64,000 nt of DNA from Sycobia sp. Sy_11 (GCA_018907035.1 JACCIC010000125.1:248001-312000); one strand, 5' to 3'; shown: positions 45,521 to 56,489, counted from the first letter of the stretch. Numbers and translations are program-made. Notes: generated from the letters alone by a model not told the origin.

Positions 45521-45950
45521 GAGGCCTATTGTTACCAGAATACTTTTCATTTTTTAACTACTGGAGATCGTATGTGTCTTGGAAAGTGATGTGATCGCAT
45601 CGTGCAGTTTAATGCTGCTGCTGCACGTTGGTTGAGAGTATATGCAGCTCTTGTAAGCCTTTATATAGGCTTTGATTAATACTGCTTTGTTGCACCATCC
45701 AGGTCTGATGTGTGTCATCTGATTATTAAGTCACCATTTGATCTTAATAATAAGACTAATTTGATATAAAAAATTTTACTTTCTGTAAATTATTTATATA
45801 ATAACATTCATTAAATTTTTATATAAAATTTTATTTTATTGCTATTTACATTATATCATGCATTCATTAAAATTAAGTCAATAGTTATCAGAATACAACA
45901 AATATTTATTTAAATTTATGTTTAAAACAGAAACATATTGTGGGGTACCC
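45521..45950. other. spacer, no gene
   Basis: AT-rich with no recognised signal. It may include remnants of the Gypsy-2 5' untranslated region. Confidence 0.4.
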
Positions 45951-45953
45951 ACA

Positions 45954-46192
45954 TGCCAAGTCTGCCAACAAAGGACAGCTTGGCACCTTAGTTAACCCGT
46001 GAGCAACCACACAGGCCTTCGGTTAATATATAAGCCCTTGACCCTGTCCATATGACCGCGTCTAAGGCAGAAGTTACCGACAATGCCTTACTGATGAGTC
46101 CAGTCGGTAACCTCGGGACGAAACGCACCATGAGCCATTGCGCTAAATATAGGTGTGTACATACGGGAATGCAGAATCCCCTGTGATACACC
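45954..46192 (+). other. structured segment hosting the type III hammerhead
   Basis: Hairpins flank the ribozyme. TGCCAAG (45954-45960) pairs with CTTGGCA (45979-45985), and GGTGT (46152-46156) pairs with ACACC (46188-46192) around an inner GGGA/TCCC. The block is more GC-rich than its flanks. It could be a retrozyme-like or SINE-like unit; I found no second copy in the window and no pol III boxes. Confidence 0.5.
46058..46126 (+). ncRNA. type III hammerhead ribozyme with kissing loops
   Basis: All conserved parts are present in order. Stem III 5' strand GCGT then C (cleavage after C at 46062, triplet GTC). Stem I TAAGGCA (46063-46069)/TGCCTTA (46084-46090). Core CTGATGA (46091-46097). Stem II GTCC (46098-46101)/GGAC (46116-46119). 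Core GAAA (46120-46123). Stem III 3' strand ACGC. Loop 1 holds GTTACCGAC (46073-46081) and loop 2 holds GTCGGTAAC (46103-46111), perfectly complementary over 9 nt. Loop-loop contacts are known to be needed for fast natural hammerheads. It is not related in sequence to the Penelope motifs. It lies on the plus strand, opposite Gypsy-2. Confidence 0.87.
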
Positions 46193-46249
46193 CTATAATA
46201 TATATTTAACACGAATGAATATTTTTTAATTTGGAGTAAACCATATATT

Positions 46250-46868
46250 TGAAACAAACAATTAAGTTTATTTGAATAGCGAACATATATTTATTACGTT
46301 CACTAAATAAATTATTGAAAAGTAATAAATATTTCTTGAATTTTACTAAACGGAACTACATATACGTAAAAAATAAAGTTAAATAAATAAATATTTGAAA
46401 AACTATATACATACTCAAATTTAACAAATATATTCAATTTTTGGAAAAGCTATTCAATATTTACAATTAAATAGCTTTCTGAAAAGGTGAAATATATTTA
46501 TTTAATTATATCCAACGAGTTGTTAAAAACTAATAAACATTTTTTCGATTTTCTTAAACGAAGCACAAAGATTTAAATATTAAATTGAAAGGAATAAATC
46601 TTTTAATAAAACTATTTATATCTTATAAGTAAATAATTTTTTCAAAAATAGAAAATATTTTTTTGATTTATATATATATTTTGTAGTTTTTACTATTTAT
46701 TTATTACATTTAATATTTAAATCTTTGTGCTTCGTTTAAAAAAATTAAGTAAATATTGATTAGATTTTATAACTGGCAGGGAATAATCAAATAAATCTAA
46801 TCCACCCTTTGAGAAAACTATGTCGTTATTTTGAGTAAATGGTTTTTTCAAACATTGAATATATTTCT

Positions 46869-46915
<47 letters not shown>

Positions 46916-47470
46916 TGAAAAAAATCATTTCTAATATCAAGCTTATTTTTTCTCAACAGCAGAACACAAATATTGGGAATTAAATGAATATTTTCTTATT
47001 TTGAGAAAATATATCCTCAAACCAATAGATTCAAATTTAATATCAGGAAAAGAAATTCTTCGATTAATTAAATATCTCCTAGATTGTAGTTCAGATTTTC
47101 TAGAAAACCTGTGACTGAAATTGGAAATTTGGAAATTAAATAAACATTTTCTCATCGGAAAAAAATATTTTCTTGAACCAATAATTTCATTTTTAAAATC
47201 AGGAAAATAAATTCTTGGATTAATTAAATATCTTCTAGATTTTTGTCAAGATTTTCTAGAAAATGGGTGGCTGAAATTGGAAATTAAATAAATGTTTTCT
47301 TATCTAGAGAAACTATTTTCTTGAACCAATAACTGAAGATTTTGAATCAAAAAATTTAGTTATTTGATTCAAGCCAACAAAAAAGTGAATATATACTTGG
47401 ATTAAGAATTTCAATACTTGATTCGAGAAATTGAATTTAAAATGAAGAATTCGATACCTATCTTTAAAAC
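46250..47470 (+). repeat. ~150-bp AT-rich satellite-like repeats
   Basis: 'ggaaattaaataaa' starts recur at about 46,977, 47,131 and 47,279 (spacing 154 and 148). Each is followed by 'gaaaatattttcttgaaccaat', 'aaaatcaggaaaataaattcttggatta' and 'tttctagaaaatgggtggctgaaattg'-type blocks. Upstream sequence to 46,250 is a more diverged continuation and includes a (TA)n at about 46,874-46,912. Units also occur at 5.1-5.7 kb in inverse orientation. Confidence 0.6.
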
Positions 47471-47482
47471 AATAATTACTTG

Positions 47483-48547
47483 TGTAACGTTCCTGTTCCC
47501 CTCGGGATAGCATACGCGGTATTTTCCCAGGGTAGTTTGAGAGGGGAGGAAGTATTTCGGGATCGGACGGCGGATCAGGAAAATAATTATACAAGAACAC
47601 AGTATATTTTTAGATAACAAAAAATAAAGATGAATTTATTCAAACAACCCCCTTCTATTTACAAGGTGTTCTGAAACAGATAAATTATAAACAATATAAT
47701 TAATAAAAGATAATATATAAGCTAGATCTATATGATTACTTAAACTAATTTTGCGTTATTTTCCGCGATGTGTATAATATCCAGCGCTATTTACCGCACG
47801 AATACCCGGTGTTATTTTCGACGCGAGGAATTTACGAAACGTGACAGGTAGATTCTGAAATAGGATGAAACAAGGTAAGCTTAACTCCACTGGTCTTTTG
47901 AGGAGTGCCTCGCAACCAGGATCAAGAGTTAAGGGAAAATTGACTAGTCGGGATAAGTAAACGGTTGGTCTTTTGAGAACCGCCTAGTAAAGAGGATCAC
48001 GTTTACTTAAGGAAAGGTAAAATTATTAGCCGTCTGTCTTTTGAGGAGCGCCTCGCAACAGAGATCAAGCTAATAATTTCGGAGTAAATAAGTAAGTGAA
48101 AGGATAAGTTAACGGCTGGTCTTTTGAGGAGCACCTCGTAACTGGATCACATTTACTTAGGAACAGGTAAAGCTATTAGTCGTCTGTCTTTTGAGGAGCG
48201 CCTCGCAACAGACATCAAACTAATAGTTTCGGACAGGATTTAAAGTAAGGATAATTTCGAGCTCTGGATTAGTTTTAGCTCCGGGAGGAGTTCGTGTGAA
48301 TCAACTTCGGGGTAGTTGGTTCACCGGGCGAACTCTCGATTTTGCCTTTTGTCGCCGCTCGTTCAATTTCGGACGAGCCGCCGAATTATAATAATTATAT
48401 TAATAATAATGCTGTTTAATAATAATAATATTTAATAATAATCATAATAATTATTATTTACAATTTATTATTTATATTTGCAGCCGCTATGCTGCGTACA
48501 GTGATTGTATACACGTATCATAGTGTTTAATATATTATAATAGTAAC

Positions 48548-48593
<46 letters not shown>

Positions 48594-49160
48594 GTACAAT
48601 TAATATTTTTATTTAATAATTTTAATTAAATACAGCGGGTTAATTCGTTTTCGAATACCCGCTGTATATACTGGAATGCGCGCGCCAATATAAAGCTTGC
48701 GCGTTCGCCTACGGCAGTATTCGCTGCCGACGCGCGCCGTTCGACGATAGTGTACGGTAGTGTGTGTGTGGCGTGTATTAGAGGGGATAGCGGCCGCCGG
48801 TCTAATACACATAACGCGCTCTCTCTTGCCGCGCGCAGTGTATTCCCTCTACGATATACTTCGGACTTAAGCTCAGTAGTAGAGAGAGAGACTAGATATT
48901 GCGTTCTCTCTCTACTTGCTCGATTTTCGGCAGTTGCGTCGTCTACCTTTGCCCGTTTTAATGATGTTTAATATCGTATATATTAATTTAATTTTGTAAT
49001 TGTTAAAATGATTTTCTTGTATTCTGTGTTTACTATACGTGACTGTGCCGTAAATAAATTAGAATAATTTGACGTATTTATGGTCTTCGTAATATATTTA
49101 TCTATTAAATTTATATACCGGTCGAAATAAATTTGCGCGGACATGTTTTTGGCCGCCGCA
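47483..49160 (-). mobile_element. solo LTR B, inverted copy of LTR A
   Basis: On the minus strand it starts TGCGGCGGCC and ends GGAACGTTACA, 1,678 bp. CTTG flanks it at 47479-47482 and 49161-49164, a 4-bp target duplication as expected for gypsy-type integration. It has five hairpin-repeat units (47,880-48,215) against three in LTR A, and lacks about 37 bp including the TATA box near 48,345. (TA)n lies at about 48,552-48,590. No internal retrotransposon sequence adjoins it. Confidence 0.78.
47880..48215 (-). repeat. five hairpin-forming leader repeats in LTR B
   Basis: 'ggtcttttgaggagcgcctcg' type units recur at about 60-75 bp, alternating between a 'ggtctttt...' and a 'tgtctttt...' version. 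This is the same unit as in LTR A, read in reverse, with two more copies. Confidence 0.65.
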
Positions 49161-49269
49161 CTTGAAATACGTTTTTATTTTCTAAAAACATGAAAATTCA
49201 AGTGTGCTAAATGTTTAAAAAAGGTGCATAGTTTCTTGATTCAAAGCATCATTTTCCAGACTTTAAAAA

Positions 49270-49590
49270 TTAAAAGTTTAAACTAAGCGAATAATTTCTT
49301 GACTTCTTTTACAATTTATACGTTAATTTACTTTTATAACAATTATTTCAAAACTTCAACCTAACCGGGATTCTATCCGCAGACCTTTGGATTCGCAAGC
49401 TAACACATTATTAATTACGCTTTCGCAGTACGCTGTGGACAATTATAAAAATCTTATATATCAATTTTAGAACTCTTATAGTTATACATTATGAAATTAA
49501 TTTATGGATTCCACTGAATAGTATATGCATTTATATATATTATATTCTTATATAACAATTTATATAAAGTTTGGTTTTACAACGTGATTT
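49270..49590 (-). repeat. repeat with tRNA-like block, left copy
   Basis: The reverse complement of this stretch matches 56,490-56,820 almost throughout. On the minus strand it includes 'gcgtactgcgaaagcg' and 'ggatagaatcccggtt', which resemble the A and B boxes of a tRNA-derived promoter. It may be a SINE; poly(A) and target duplication are not evident. Confidence 0.5.
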
Positions 49591-50587
49591 TCCACATCCA
49601 GATAATATTTTCTTAGATTGAATCATAATACGTATACGAAAACGAAAAATAATTAATTTTTGTATTTATATCACAGAAAAAAATGGTACTCATATCAAGT
49701 AAATATTTCTGTGTAATTAAAAAAATTAAGTTAAAAAAATTTTTAAAAATATAACTTTTATATTTAGAAATTAATTATGCTTTACGTATATACATACTAG
49801 ATACATGATTAGAAGATGTTAAAAGAAATTTTAGAAGAAATTCTTTATTGAAGAACTTATTCGCTTCAATTCAAAATTACAGGAGAACCCAGTTCTCAAT
49901 ATGACCCTTTGGTGTACTATAGTGTACAACCCAAGATTATTATATTGTGAAATTTTGAAACCAATGTCTTGATATAAGGAATTGAGTTCTTAAGAGAAGT
50001 TAATTAATAAGCAATCAGTTTCTTGCAATCTAAAAATATTAGATATAATTAGTAAATATTGATTAAATGATAATTAATAAAATTCTCTGCGTCCCAATAT
50101 TAAATTAATATATTCTTATATTTAGATATAAGTGATATTTTATATTTATATTTGATATTTTATATTATATTTAATATTTTCCATTATAAAGTGAGGAGTA
50201 GTAAATTTGTTTTTCAGTAATAAAGACAAGGTTATTATTTTCTTAATTTATAAAACCAATAACTCAATGTAAGAAATTAAAATCTTGAAAGTAGTTATTT
50301 ATCCAGTTAATCGTTGAACTAAAAAAAATACTAGATAAATATTAGTAAATATTGATTAAAATGTAGTCAATAAATTTTTGTGACTGTATATTAAATAAAT
50401 ATTTTTTAGATTGTTCAATAAGTTGCTTCAAATGCTAGAATTCAAATGATGTAAGATTGATTTATTTTTTAGGGTGATAAATAATCTCTAGATTTAAGAA
50501 AATAATTTTTGCGTGAAATTCAGCAATAAATTCAGCGAAAATTACATTTAAGAAAATATTACCTAGATTATCTAGATTTGTTTAATC

Positions 50588-50590
<3 letters not shown>
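49591..50590. other. AT-rich sequence, no gene
   Basis: No coding signal. Blocks such as 'attaaataaatatttt' suggest further decayed satellite units. Confidence 0.4.
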
Positions 50591-50636
<46 letters not shown>

Positions 50637-50668
50637 TACATCATATCATATCATATCATACTTCATAT
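50591..50668. repeat. (TA)n and (ATATC)n tract at HINE-like terminus
   Basis: A TA tract (50,596-50,632) is followed by 'catatcatatcatatcata', ending at the start of a HINE-like copy. The reverse pair (TA)n/(GATAT)n stands at 53,940-54,019 outside copy 3, so the pentanucleotide is tied to this terminus. Confidence 0.85.
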
Positions 50669-51070
50669 CATACTAATTTATAGAGACAAGGCGTTTTTTT
50701 GTTTGTACACGATAACCGAAAAAACTACTGATCTGATTGTTTGGATCTTGGGAAAGACATAGGCTATGTTTTTTTTTGAAAATCATTTTACCTTCATGAA
50801 TAAATTAAGTTAATGATTTGAACAATCAGTTTCACCAGCGACCACTAGGTGGCGTCTTGAAACACGAACATCAACTCAAAGTAGTCTGCTTAAAGTATTA
50901 CTACCAGGCCAGCTCAAACGAATGATTCTATCCAACTTTGGGATTTGTGTCCTCAAGGAGGTGTGACCTTAGTCGGTATTACCTTTTTTGTTCTCCAGAT
51001 TAATCTGACAGTACTCTCATAACTTATGGACAGTTTTTGATTTTTAAAATTTTATTTTCTCTTACATGGG

Positions 51071-51109
<39 letters not shown>

Positions 51110-51472
51110 GTCTTTCTTTCTCCTTCTCTTATAAAATGGTCCTGTATGCCAAATCATACTGTATATAGTTTGTGACGACAAATTGTATATTTATTTTTAT
51201 ACATTCTATTAACATCAGAATTGTGAAAAGAGGCTGTTTTTTTTAGTTCGAACAAAAGAAATGATGGCAAAATAGGATTCTTTTCCAACAACCTCGAAAA
51301 TATGTACATATAGATAAAATATATCGTCACTTCTGCATAAAAAAAGTAATATGCATCGTCTGCCTAAAAAATATGCTATGCGCATACCAACATTTAAGTT
51401 GGAATATTAGAATTTTAGTTGGCATCACTACGAAAATATTCACGGTATTTAATTGAAAAAATGGAAATATAA

Positions 51473-51475
<3 letters not shown>
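50669..51475 (+). mobile_element. HINE-like repeat copy 2
   Basis: Full-length match to 11,862-12,711, starting 'actaatttatagagacaag' and passing 'attcacggta' into 'tttaattgaaaaaatgg' and a (TA)n. It has a short (CT)n at 51,076-51,104. It is followed by the 'ccccgtctcggcttcgcccgag' block. Confidence 0.58.
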
Positions 51476-51509
<34 letters not shown>

Positions 51510-51513
<4 letters not shown>

Positions 51514-51760
51514 TAGCATCCCCCGTCTCGGCTTCGCCCGAGATAATAATTTAACAGATTTCATAAACAATTCAATAATAGCTAAGTAAAAAGTACTCTT
51601 ATATATACAAATCTATATTTCTATAAATAATTGACCGTAATTTACCTGTCGTCGCTTCTGTATAAAAAGCTACTTCAATGTAGCGTCCACTTTAAAAAGT
51701 TAATATTTTGCCGACTATTTTATACAATCACACGCACATGCATATTACATGCGACTTTTA
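51510..51760 (+). repeat. 'cggcttcgcccgag' block, left copy
   Basis: It starts 'tactagcatcccccgtctcgg' and runs to 'gccgactattttatacaat'. An inverted copy lies at 55,975-56,190, also between (TA)n and minisatellite. It contains a short CG-rich palindrome, suggestive of a Helitron/Helentron terminus. Confidence 0.55.
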
Positions 51761-51789
51761 TGGAAAAATTGTACTTTCGAGTTCAAGCT

Positions 51790-52065
51790 GTAGAACAAGA
51801 CGTCCAAGTCCCTCGAGACGACGTAATAATCGAGTATAATGTTCGGACTATAGGAAATTTTCGGGATGCTTGCTATATAGAGTTTTGTGTTGGGGAGGTA
51901 GAATACAATGTCCAGGTATCCCGGGACGACTCTTACTGGGAGTATGCGTGTTCGAATGATAGAATACGAATCTCTTCATAGAAGTTGTACTGGCATACCT
52001 GGGTTTTGTTTCCCATCAGTTATACACGAAATTCCCCGTAGAAGTCGTGGATTGAGTGCAAGTAA
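51790..52065. repeat. 60-bp minisatellite, array 1 (mixed orientation)
   Basis: Units with 'tccccgtagaagtcg' and 'cattctat-atccgaacac' appear first in reverse and, after about 51,960, in forward orientation. The array switches direction internally. It is diverged, about 4-5 units. Confidence 0.6.
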
Positions 52066-52126
52066 AATACACGTTATGCGACAAATTGATGCAGCATAAC
52101 CATTTAGGAATAAATAAATAAAGACG

Positions 52127-52554
52127 TTTGATGGTTAACAATATTTAATAAATTAATAAAAATACTTATAAATACATAATGGTAGCACGCACTGTCTATG
52201 AAAGAAGGTAGACGTGTGTACGCTTCAAGCGTTTGTCGAAAACTGAAAATATGTATTCTCGTCGGAAGGAAGGAAACGAAGCAGGTATGGCCCTTAGATT
52301 TTAGTCTAAAGTATTATAAAAACCAAGGTGAAGGAGACAAACTTGCCCTCGTCGGAAAATCCCAAGAGCTCCGAATGGGCCGGACATGGCACACATCTGT
52401 AGTGTCTCGTCCTGGTTTATGAGTTTATTACGGTACCCTTTTTTATTGTACCAGTACGGTCTAAACCAGTCATAAATTAAGCAATCACATAGATCGATGG
52501 CCATACCTCTCTTCATCCGCTTACAAACGTTTGCTTATACGAGAAAATCTAAAG
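52127..52554. other. 428-bp insert flanked by 12-bp direct repeats
   Basis: TAAATAAAGACG occurs at 52115-52126 and 52555-52566. The segment between includes a TATAAAAA box near 52,316 and ends 'gagaaaatctaaag'. It may be a short retroposon or solo LTR with target duplication; no family recognised. Confidence 0.4.
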
Positions 52555-52714
52555 TAAATAAAGACGAATGTATAAAATATATAAGTATAAATATAACTAT
52601 AACTACAACATTTTCAATTGGGCATATGAATTTTTATCGTAGATACGCATATTTCCCACATAAAATTCTTCATTAGTAGAATAAAAATAAAATTAAAAAA
52701 AGGGAATGCTCTCT

Positions 52715-53160
52715 ACGGAACAAGTCGTTCTAGAACACCTGGAAATCGCATTCTATGATCCGAACATAAACTCCCCCTAGAAGTTGTCCCGACATACCTA
52801 AACATCGTTTCCTACCAACTAAATGCGATAGTCCCAGTAGAAGTCGGCCCCAGAAAGATAGCATCGCTTCCTAATGACTAAACACAATACTCCCCGTAGA
52901 AGTCGCTTGGAAAGACCTAGATATTGTATTTTACAGTCCCAACAGGAATTTTCCCATAGAAGTTGATTTCCTCATACCTGGATCTCGTTTTCCGTCATCT
53001 AAATACAATATTCCCCGTAGAAATCGCCCAGAGACAGCTGGACATCGCATTCTATCATCCGAACACACAACTGCGTATAGAAATCGTCTTGAGGCAACGG
53101 AATATCGTAATCAACCACACGTAGACGCCAATACACCATTACTCAATAGAAACCCTATTT
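52715..53160 (+). repeat. 60-bp minisatellite, array 2
   Basis: 'tagaag/tagaaa' anchors at 52,778, 52,838, 52,897, 52,957, 53,018 and 53,078 give spacings of 60, 59, 60, 61 and 60 bp. Each unit reads roughly 'acctggacatcgcattctat', then 'ccgaacacaat', then 'tccccgtagaagtcg'. Seven diverged units. No open reading frame is conserved between units. Confidence 0.78.
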
Positions 53161-53310
53161 AAAATATGTATATATACTTTTTTATAAAATCTGTATATAT
53201 ACTTATATATACTTTATTAAATATACTTATATATACTTTATTACTTTATATATACTTTTATTATATACTTTATTAAATATGTATATATACTTTTTATATA
53301 TATACTTTTT
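53161..53310. repeat. imperfect 'tatatactttatta' tandem tract
   Basis: Short, irregular repeats of 'tatatactt' with variable spacers lie between the minisatellite and HINE-like copy 3. Confidence 0.7.
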
Positions 53311-53938
53311 ATATTTCCGTTTTTTCAATTAAATACCGTGAATATTTTCGTAGTTAACTGAAATTCAAGCAAAATGTTGGTATGCGCATAACAAATTTTT
53401 TAAATAGTCGATGAATATTCCCTTTTTATACAGAAGTGACGATATATTTTATTTTTTTTATACATAGTTTCGAGGTTGTTGGTAAAGAACCCTATTTTGC
53501 CATTATTTCTTTTGTTCGAACTAAAAAAAACATAGTCTCTTGTCACATTTCTGAAGTCAATAGAATGTATAAAAATAAAAATATAATTTGTCGTCACAAA
53601 CTATATTCAGTATGATTTGGTAATACCGACAACATCACACCTCCTTTTGGATACGAATCCCAAAGTTGAATATGAACATTCGTTTGAGCTGGCATGGTAT
53701 TAATACTTTCAGCAGACTACTTTGAATTGATGTTCGTGATTCAAGACGCTGGTGAAACTGACCACTAAAACGGTTAACTTATTTATTGTTAAAAGTAAAA
53801 TGATTTTCAAGAAAAAACATAGCCTATGTCCTTCCCAAGATAATATAGAATCTATATGTCAAATTTTCAGAATAATCAGTTCAGTAGTTTTTTCGGTTAT
53901 CGAGTACAAAGAAAAATACGCTTTGTTTTTATAAATTA

Positions 53939-53940
<2 letters not shown>
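53311..53940 (-). mobile_element. HINE-like repeat copy 3 (internally deleted)
   Basis: Reverse-complement match to copy 2 from the 'ccatttttt-aattaaatac' end to 'ataaattagt'. The (CT)n tract and its neighbourhood are deleted near 53,620. It is bounded by (TA)n and (GATAT)n. Confidence 0.56.
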
Positions 53941-53981
<41 letters not shown>

Positions 53982-54019
53982 ATGATATGATATGATATGA
54001 TATGATATGATATGATATA
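53941..54019. repeat. (TA)n followed by (GATAT)n
   Basis: TA tract to about 53,978, then eight or so copies of the pentamer GATAT. Confidence 0.9.
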
Positions 54020-55004
54020 TTTAACTATAACAATTTAATCAATATGATTGTAAGCAAATCTACGTTCAGCTTCAAAAATTAACTTCACCTAGTTGTGCAG
54101 TTTGCCAAATCCATCAGAATTGAAAAATCTTGAAATTCCAATCTTAAAATGCATTTCGAATGGTAGAAAAAGTTATTGGAGTCTACAGTTTAATACAATT
54201 GAAAACAACATTTAAAAACGAAATGTCATTTTTTGACACGTAGCACTTTTTTAAAATAAAATTTTCAATTACACCCTGTACTGCCAAAACCCATCGGATA
54301 ATTTTAATACACCAAAGAAATAAGTTTGTTTTAGATTCGAAAAAAAGAACAACAATATTGATCAAACTAATGTAGTTGAAAATTTAATTTATATAAAGAA
54401 AAGTATAAATTCATATAGAAATAGTAGAATCGTTGATGGAATTAATGGCCAAAATAAATTTATCAATTTTTATAATTATAAATTAACATTAACATTTGAA
54501 TTTGAAATGTCGAAATTTTGTCATGATTTAAATAGATTAAATAAATAATAGTTTTAAGGAGGTTGTACTTGTTGACGTATCAAAGACGGGTCCCAATAGA
54601 AATTAACTTCAATTTGTTTGCTTAAATAATTAATAATTCACAAATGTATATTAGTAAAAAAAACAAAATTTATATTGGATACCACTTCCAACAATTTATA
54701 TTGAAATTTACATTTTTGGTTATATGAAATGGTATATATAGATATATAATTTAAATAATTTTATTTATTTTTTAAAATTAATTTTTTTAAATAAAAATCG
54801 ATAAGACCACAACTCTACATATATACTGAAAACCCCTTATAATATTAAAATAATTTGATTTATGTTTGACAATTCAATAAGCAAGGGAAAAATCTGAAAA
54901 TTGTAGACTAAACCCTTTTCAAAAATTATTTGGTTATTTTGATGCTTTTATTTGAACATTCTGTATAATTCATGTTTCAAAATAATTATACAATTTTCTT
55001 CTTG
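54020..55004. other. AT-rich sequence, no gene
   Basis: No family recognised; open frames are short and AT-biased. Confidence 0.4.
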
Positions 55005-55095
55005 CGTAAAAACACATATCAATTTATTCTTATAATTTGTTTTCACAAATTATTTTTAGTATGATTTGGCATACAACCATCTTATAAAAGATGAC

Positions 55096-55164
<69 letters not shown>

Positions 55165-55570
55165 ATTTTTCACGTGAGAAAAATTCAAAAATATACAAAA
55201 ATCAAAAGATATCCATAAGGTGTGAAAGTAGTGTCAGATTAACCTGAAGAACAAAAAAGTTAATACCGATTAACGTCACACCTTCTTTGGGATACGAATC
55301 CAAAAGTTGGATATGAACATTCACTTGAACTGGCCTGGTATTAATACTTTAAGCCGACTACATTGAGTTGATGTTCGGGATTCAAGACGCCACCTAGTGG
55401 CCGCTGGTGAAACTGACCACTAAAACTGTTAACTTAATTTATTGTTAAAAGTAAAATGATTTTCAAGAAAAAAACATAGCCTATGTGTCAAATTTCAGAA
55501 CAATCGGTTCAGTAGTTTTTTCGGTTATCGCGTACAAACAAAAACACGCTTTGTCTTTATAAATTAGATA
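55005..55570 (-). mobile_element. HINE-like repeat copy 4
   Basis: Reverse-complement match to copies 1 and 2, with a (GA)n tract at 55,098-55,160 where they have (CT)n, ending 'ataaattagatatgatatga'. Its inner end near 55,010 is truncated relative to copy 2. Confidence 0.56.
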
Positions 55571-55639
55571 TGATATGATATATATATATATATATATATA
55601 TATAGTATGTATATTATATTGTACATATTATATATACAC

Positions 55640-55934
55640 ATTTTAAATACGGTTCTACTGATAAATATTGTATTGGTGTGTACGGGCGGTTGATTACGCT
55701 ATCCCATTGCCTCAAGAGATTTCTATAGACAGTTGTGTTCGGATGATAGAATGCAATGTCCAGGTATCTCTGAGTGATTTCTACAGGGAATATTGTATTT
55801 AGTTCATAGAAAACGAAATTCAAGTATGAAGAAATCAGCTTCTATGGGAAGATTCGTGCTGGGACGGTAAAATACGATATCTAGTTCTTTCCAAAGTACT
55901 TCTACGGGGAGTATTGTGTTTAGTCGTTAGGAAG

Positions 55935-55935
<1 letters not shown>
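55640..55935 (-). repeat. 60-bp minisatellite, array 3
   Basis: Reverse-orientation units: 'ttctat/ttctac' anchors at 55,731, 55,789, 55,850 and 55,910 (spacings 58, 61, 60). Same unit as array 2. It ends at a (TA)n tract. Confidence 0.75.
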
Positions 55936-55974
<39 letters not shown>

Positions 55975-55979
<5 letters not shown>

Positions 55980-56187
55980 ATAAAATGGTCGACAAAATAT
56001 CAACTTTTTGAAATGGGCGCTACATTGAAGCAGCTTTTTATATAGAAGCGACGATAGGTAAATTACGGTCAATTATTGATAGAAATATAGATTTGTATAT
56101 ATAGAGTACTCTTTACCTAGATATTATTGAATTGTTTGTGAAATTGGTTAAATTAATATTTCGCGCGAAGCTGAGAGGGGGATGATA

Positions 56188-56190
<3 letters not shown>
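55975..56190 (-). repeat. 'cggcttcgcccgag' block, right copy
   Basis: Inverted match to 51,510-51,760, from 'ttgtataaaatggtcgac' to 'gcgcgaagctgagagggggatgatagta', then (TA)n to 56,231. Confidence 0.55.
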
Positions 56191-56231
<41 letters not shown>

Positions 56232-56233
<2 letters not shown>

Positions 56234-56489
56234 AGAAGTTTTAAAATCATGGTTTATTTTTAAGAAATATTTCAAAGTTGTTTAGCAAGCTTTACATTAC
56301 TGAACTCTTCACCGGCGATGTTTTGTTTTAGCCTTATTGTTGTGATTGTGACCGCGATCGGTCCACACTTGATCTTAGCAAATATTTTTTTCAGTACTAT
56401 AGTGTAATACAAAAAGAATTATTTTTTAGCTTCATATACCTAAGAAAAATACATTTTAGAAAATATTATCTAGATATGGGAAATCAAAT
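56232..56489. other. spacer with a weak U2-like snippet, no gene
   Basis: The phrase 'cacttgatcttagcaaatatttttttcagtac' near 56,370 recalls a U2 snRNA-type string, but the rest of the RNA is absent. No gene called. Confidence 0.3.

Noticed and set aside
52715..53160. Regular repeats suggesting a CRISPR-like array
   Set aside because: The whole 60-bp unit is repeated with divergence; there are no identical repeats separated by unique spacers, and the genome is eukaryotic.
56360..56410. U2 snRNA-like string
   Set aside because: Only a short T-rich match; no full RNA, Sm site or promoter elements seen.
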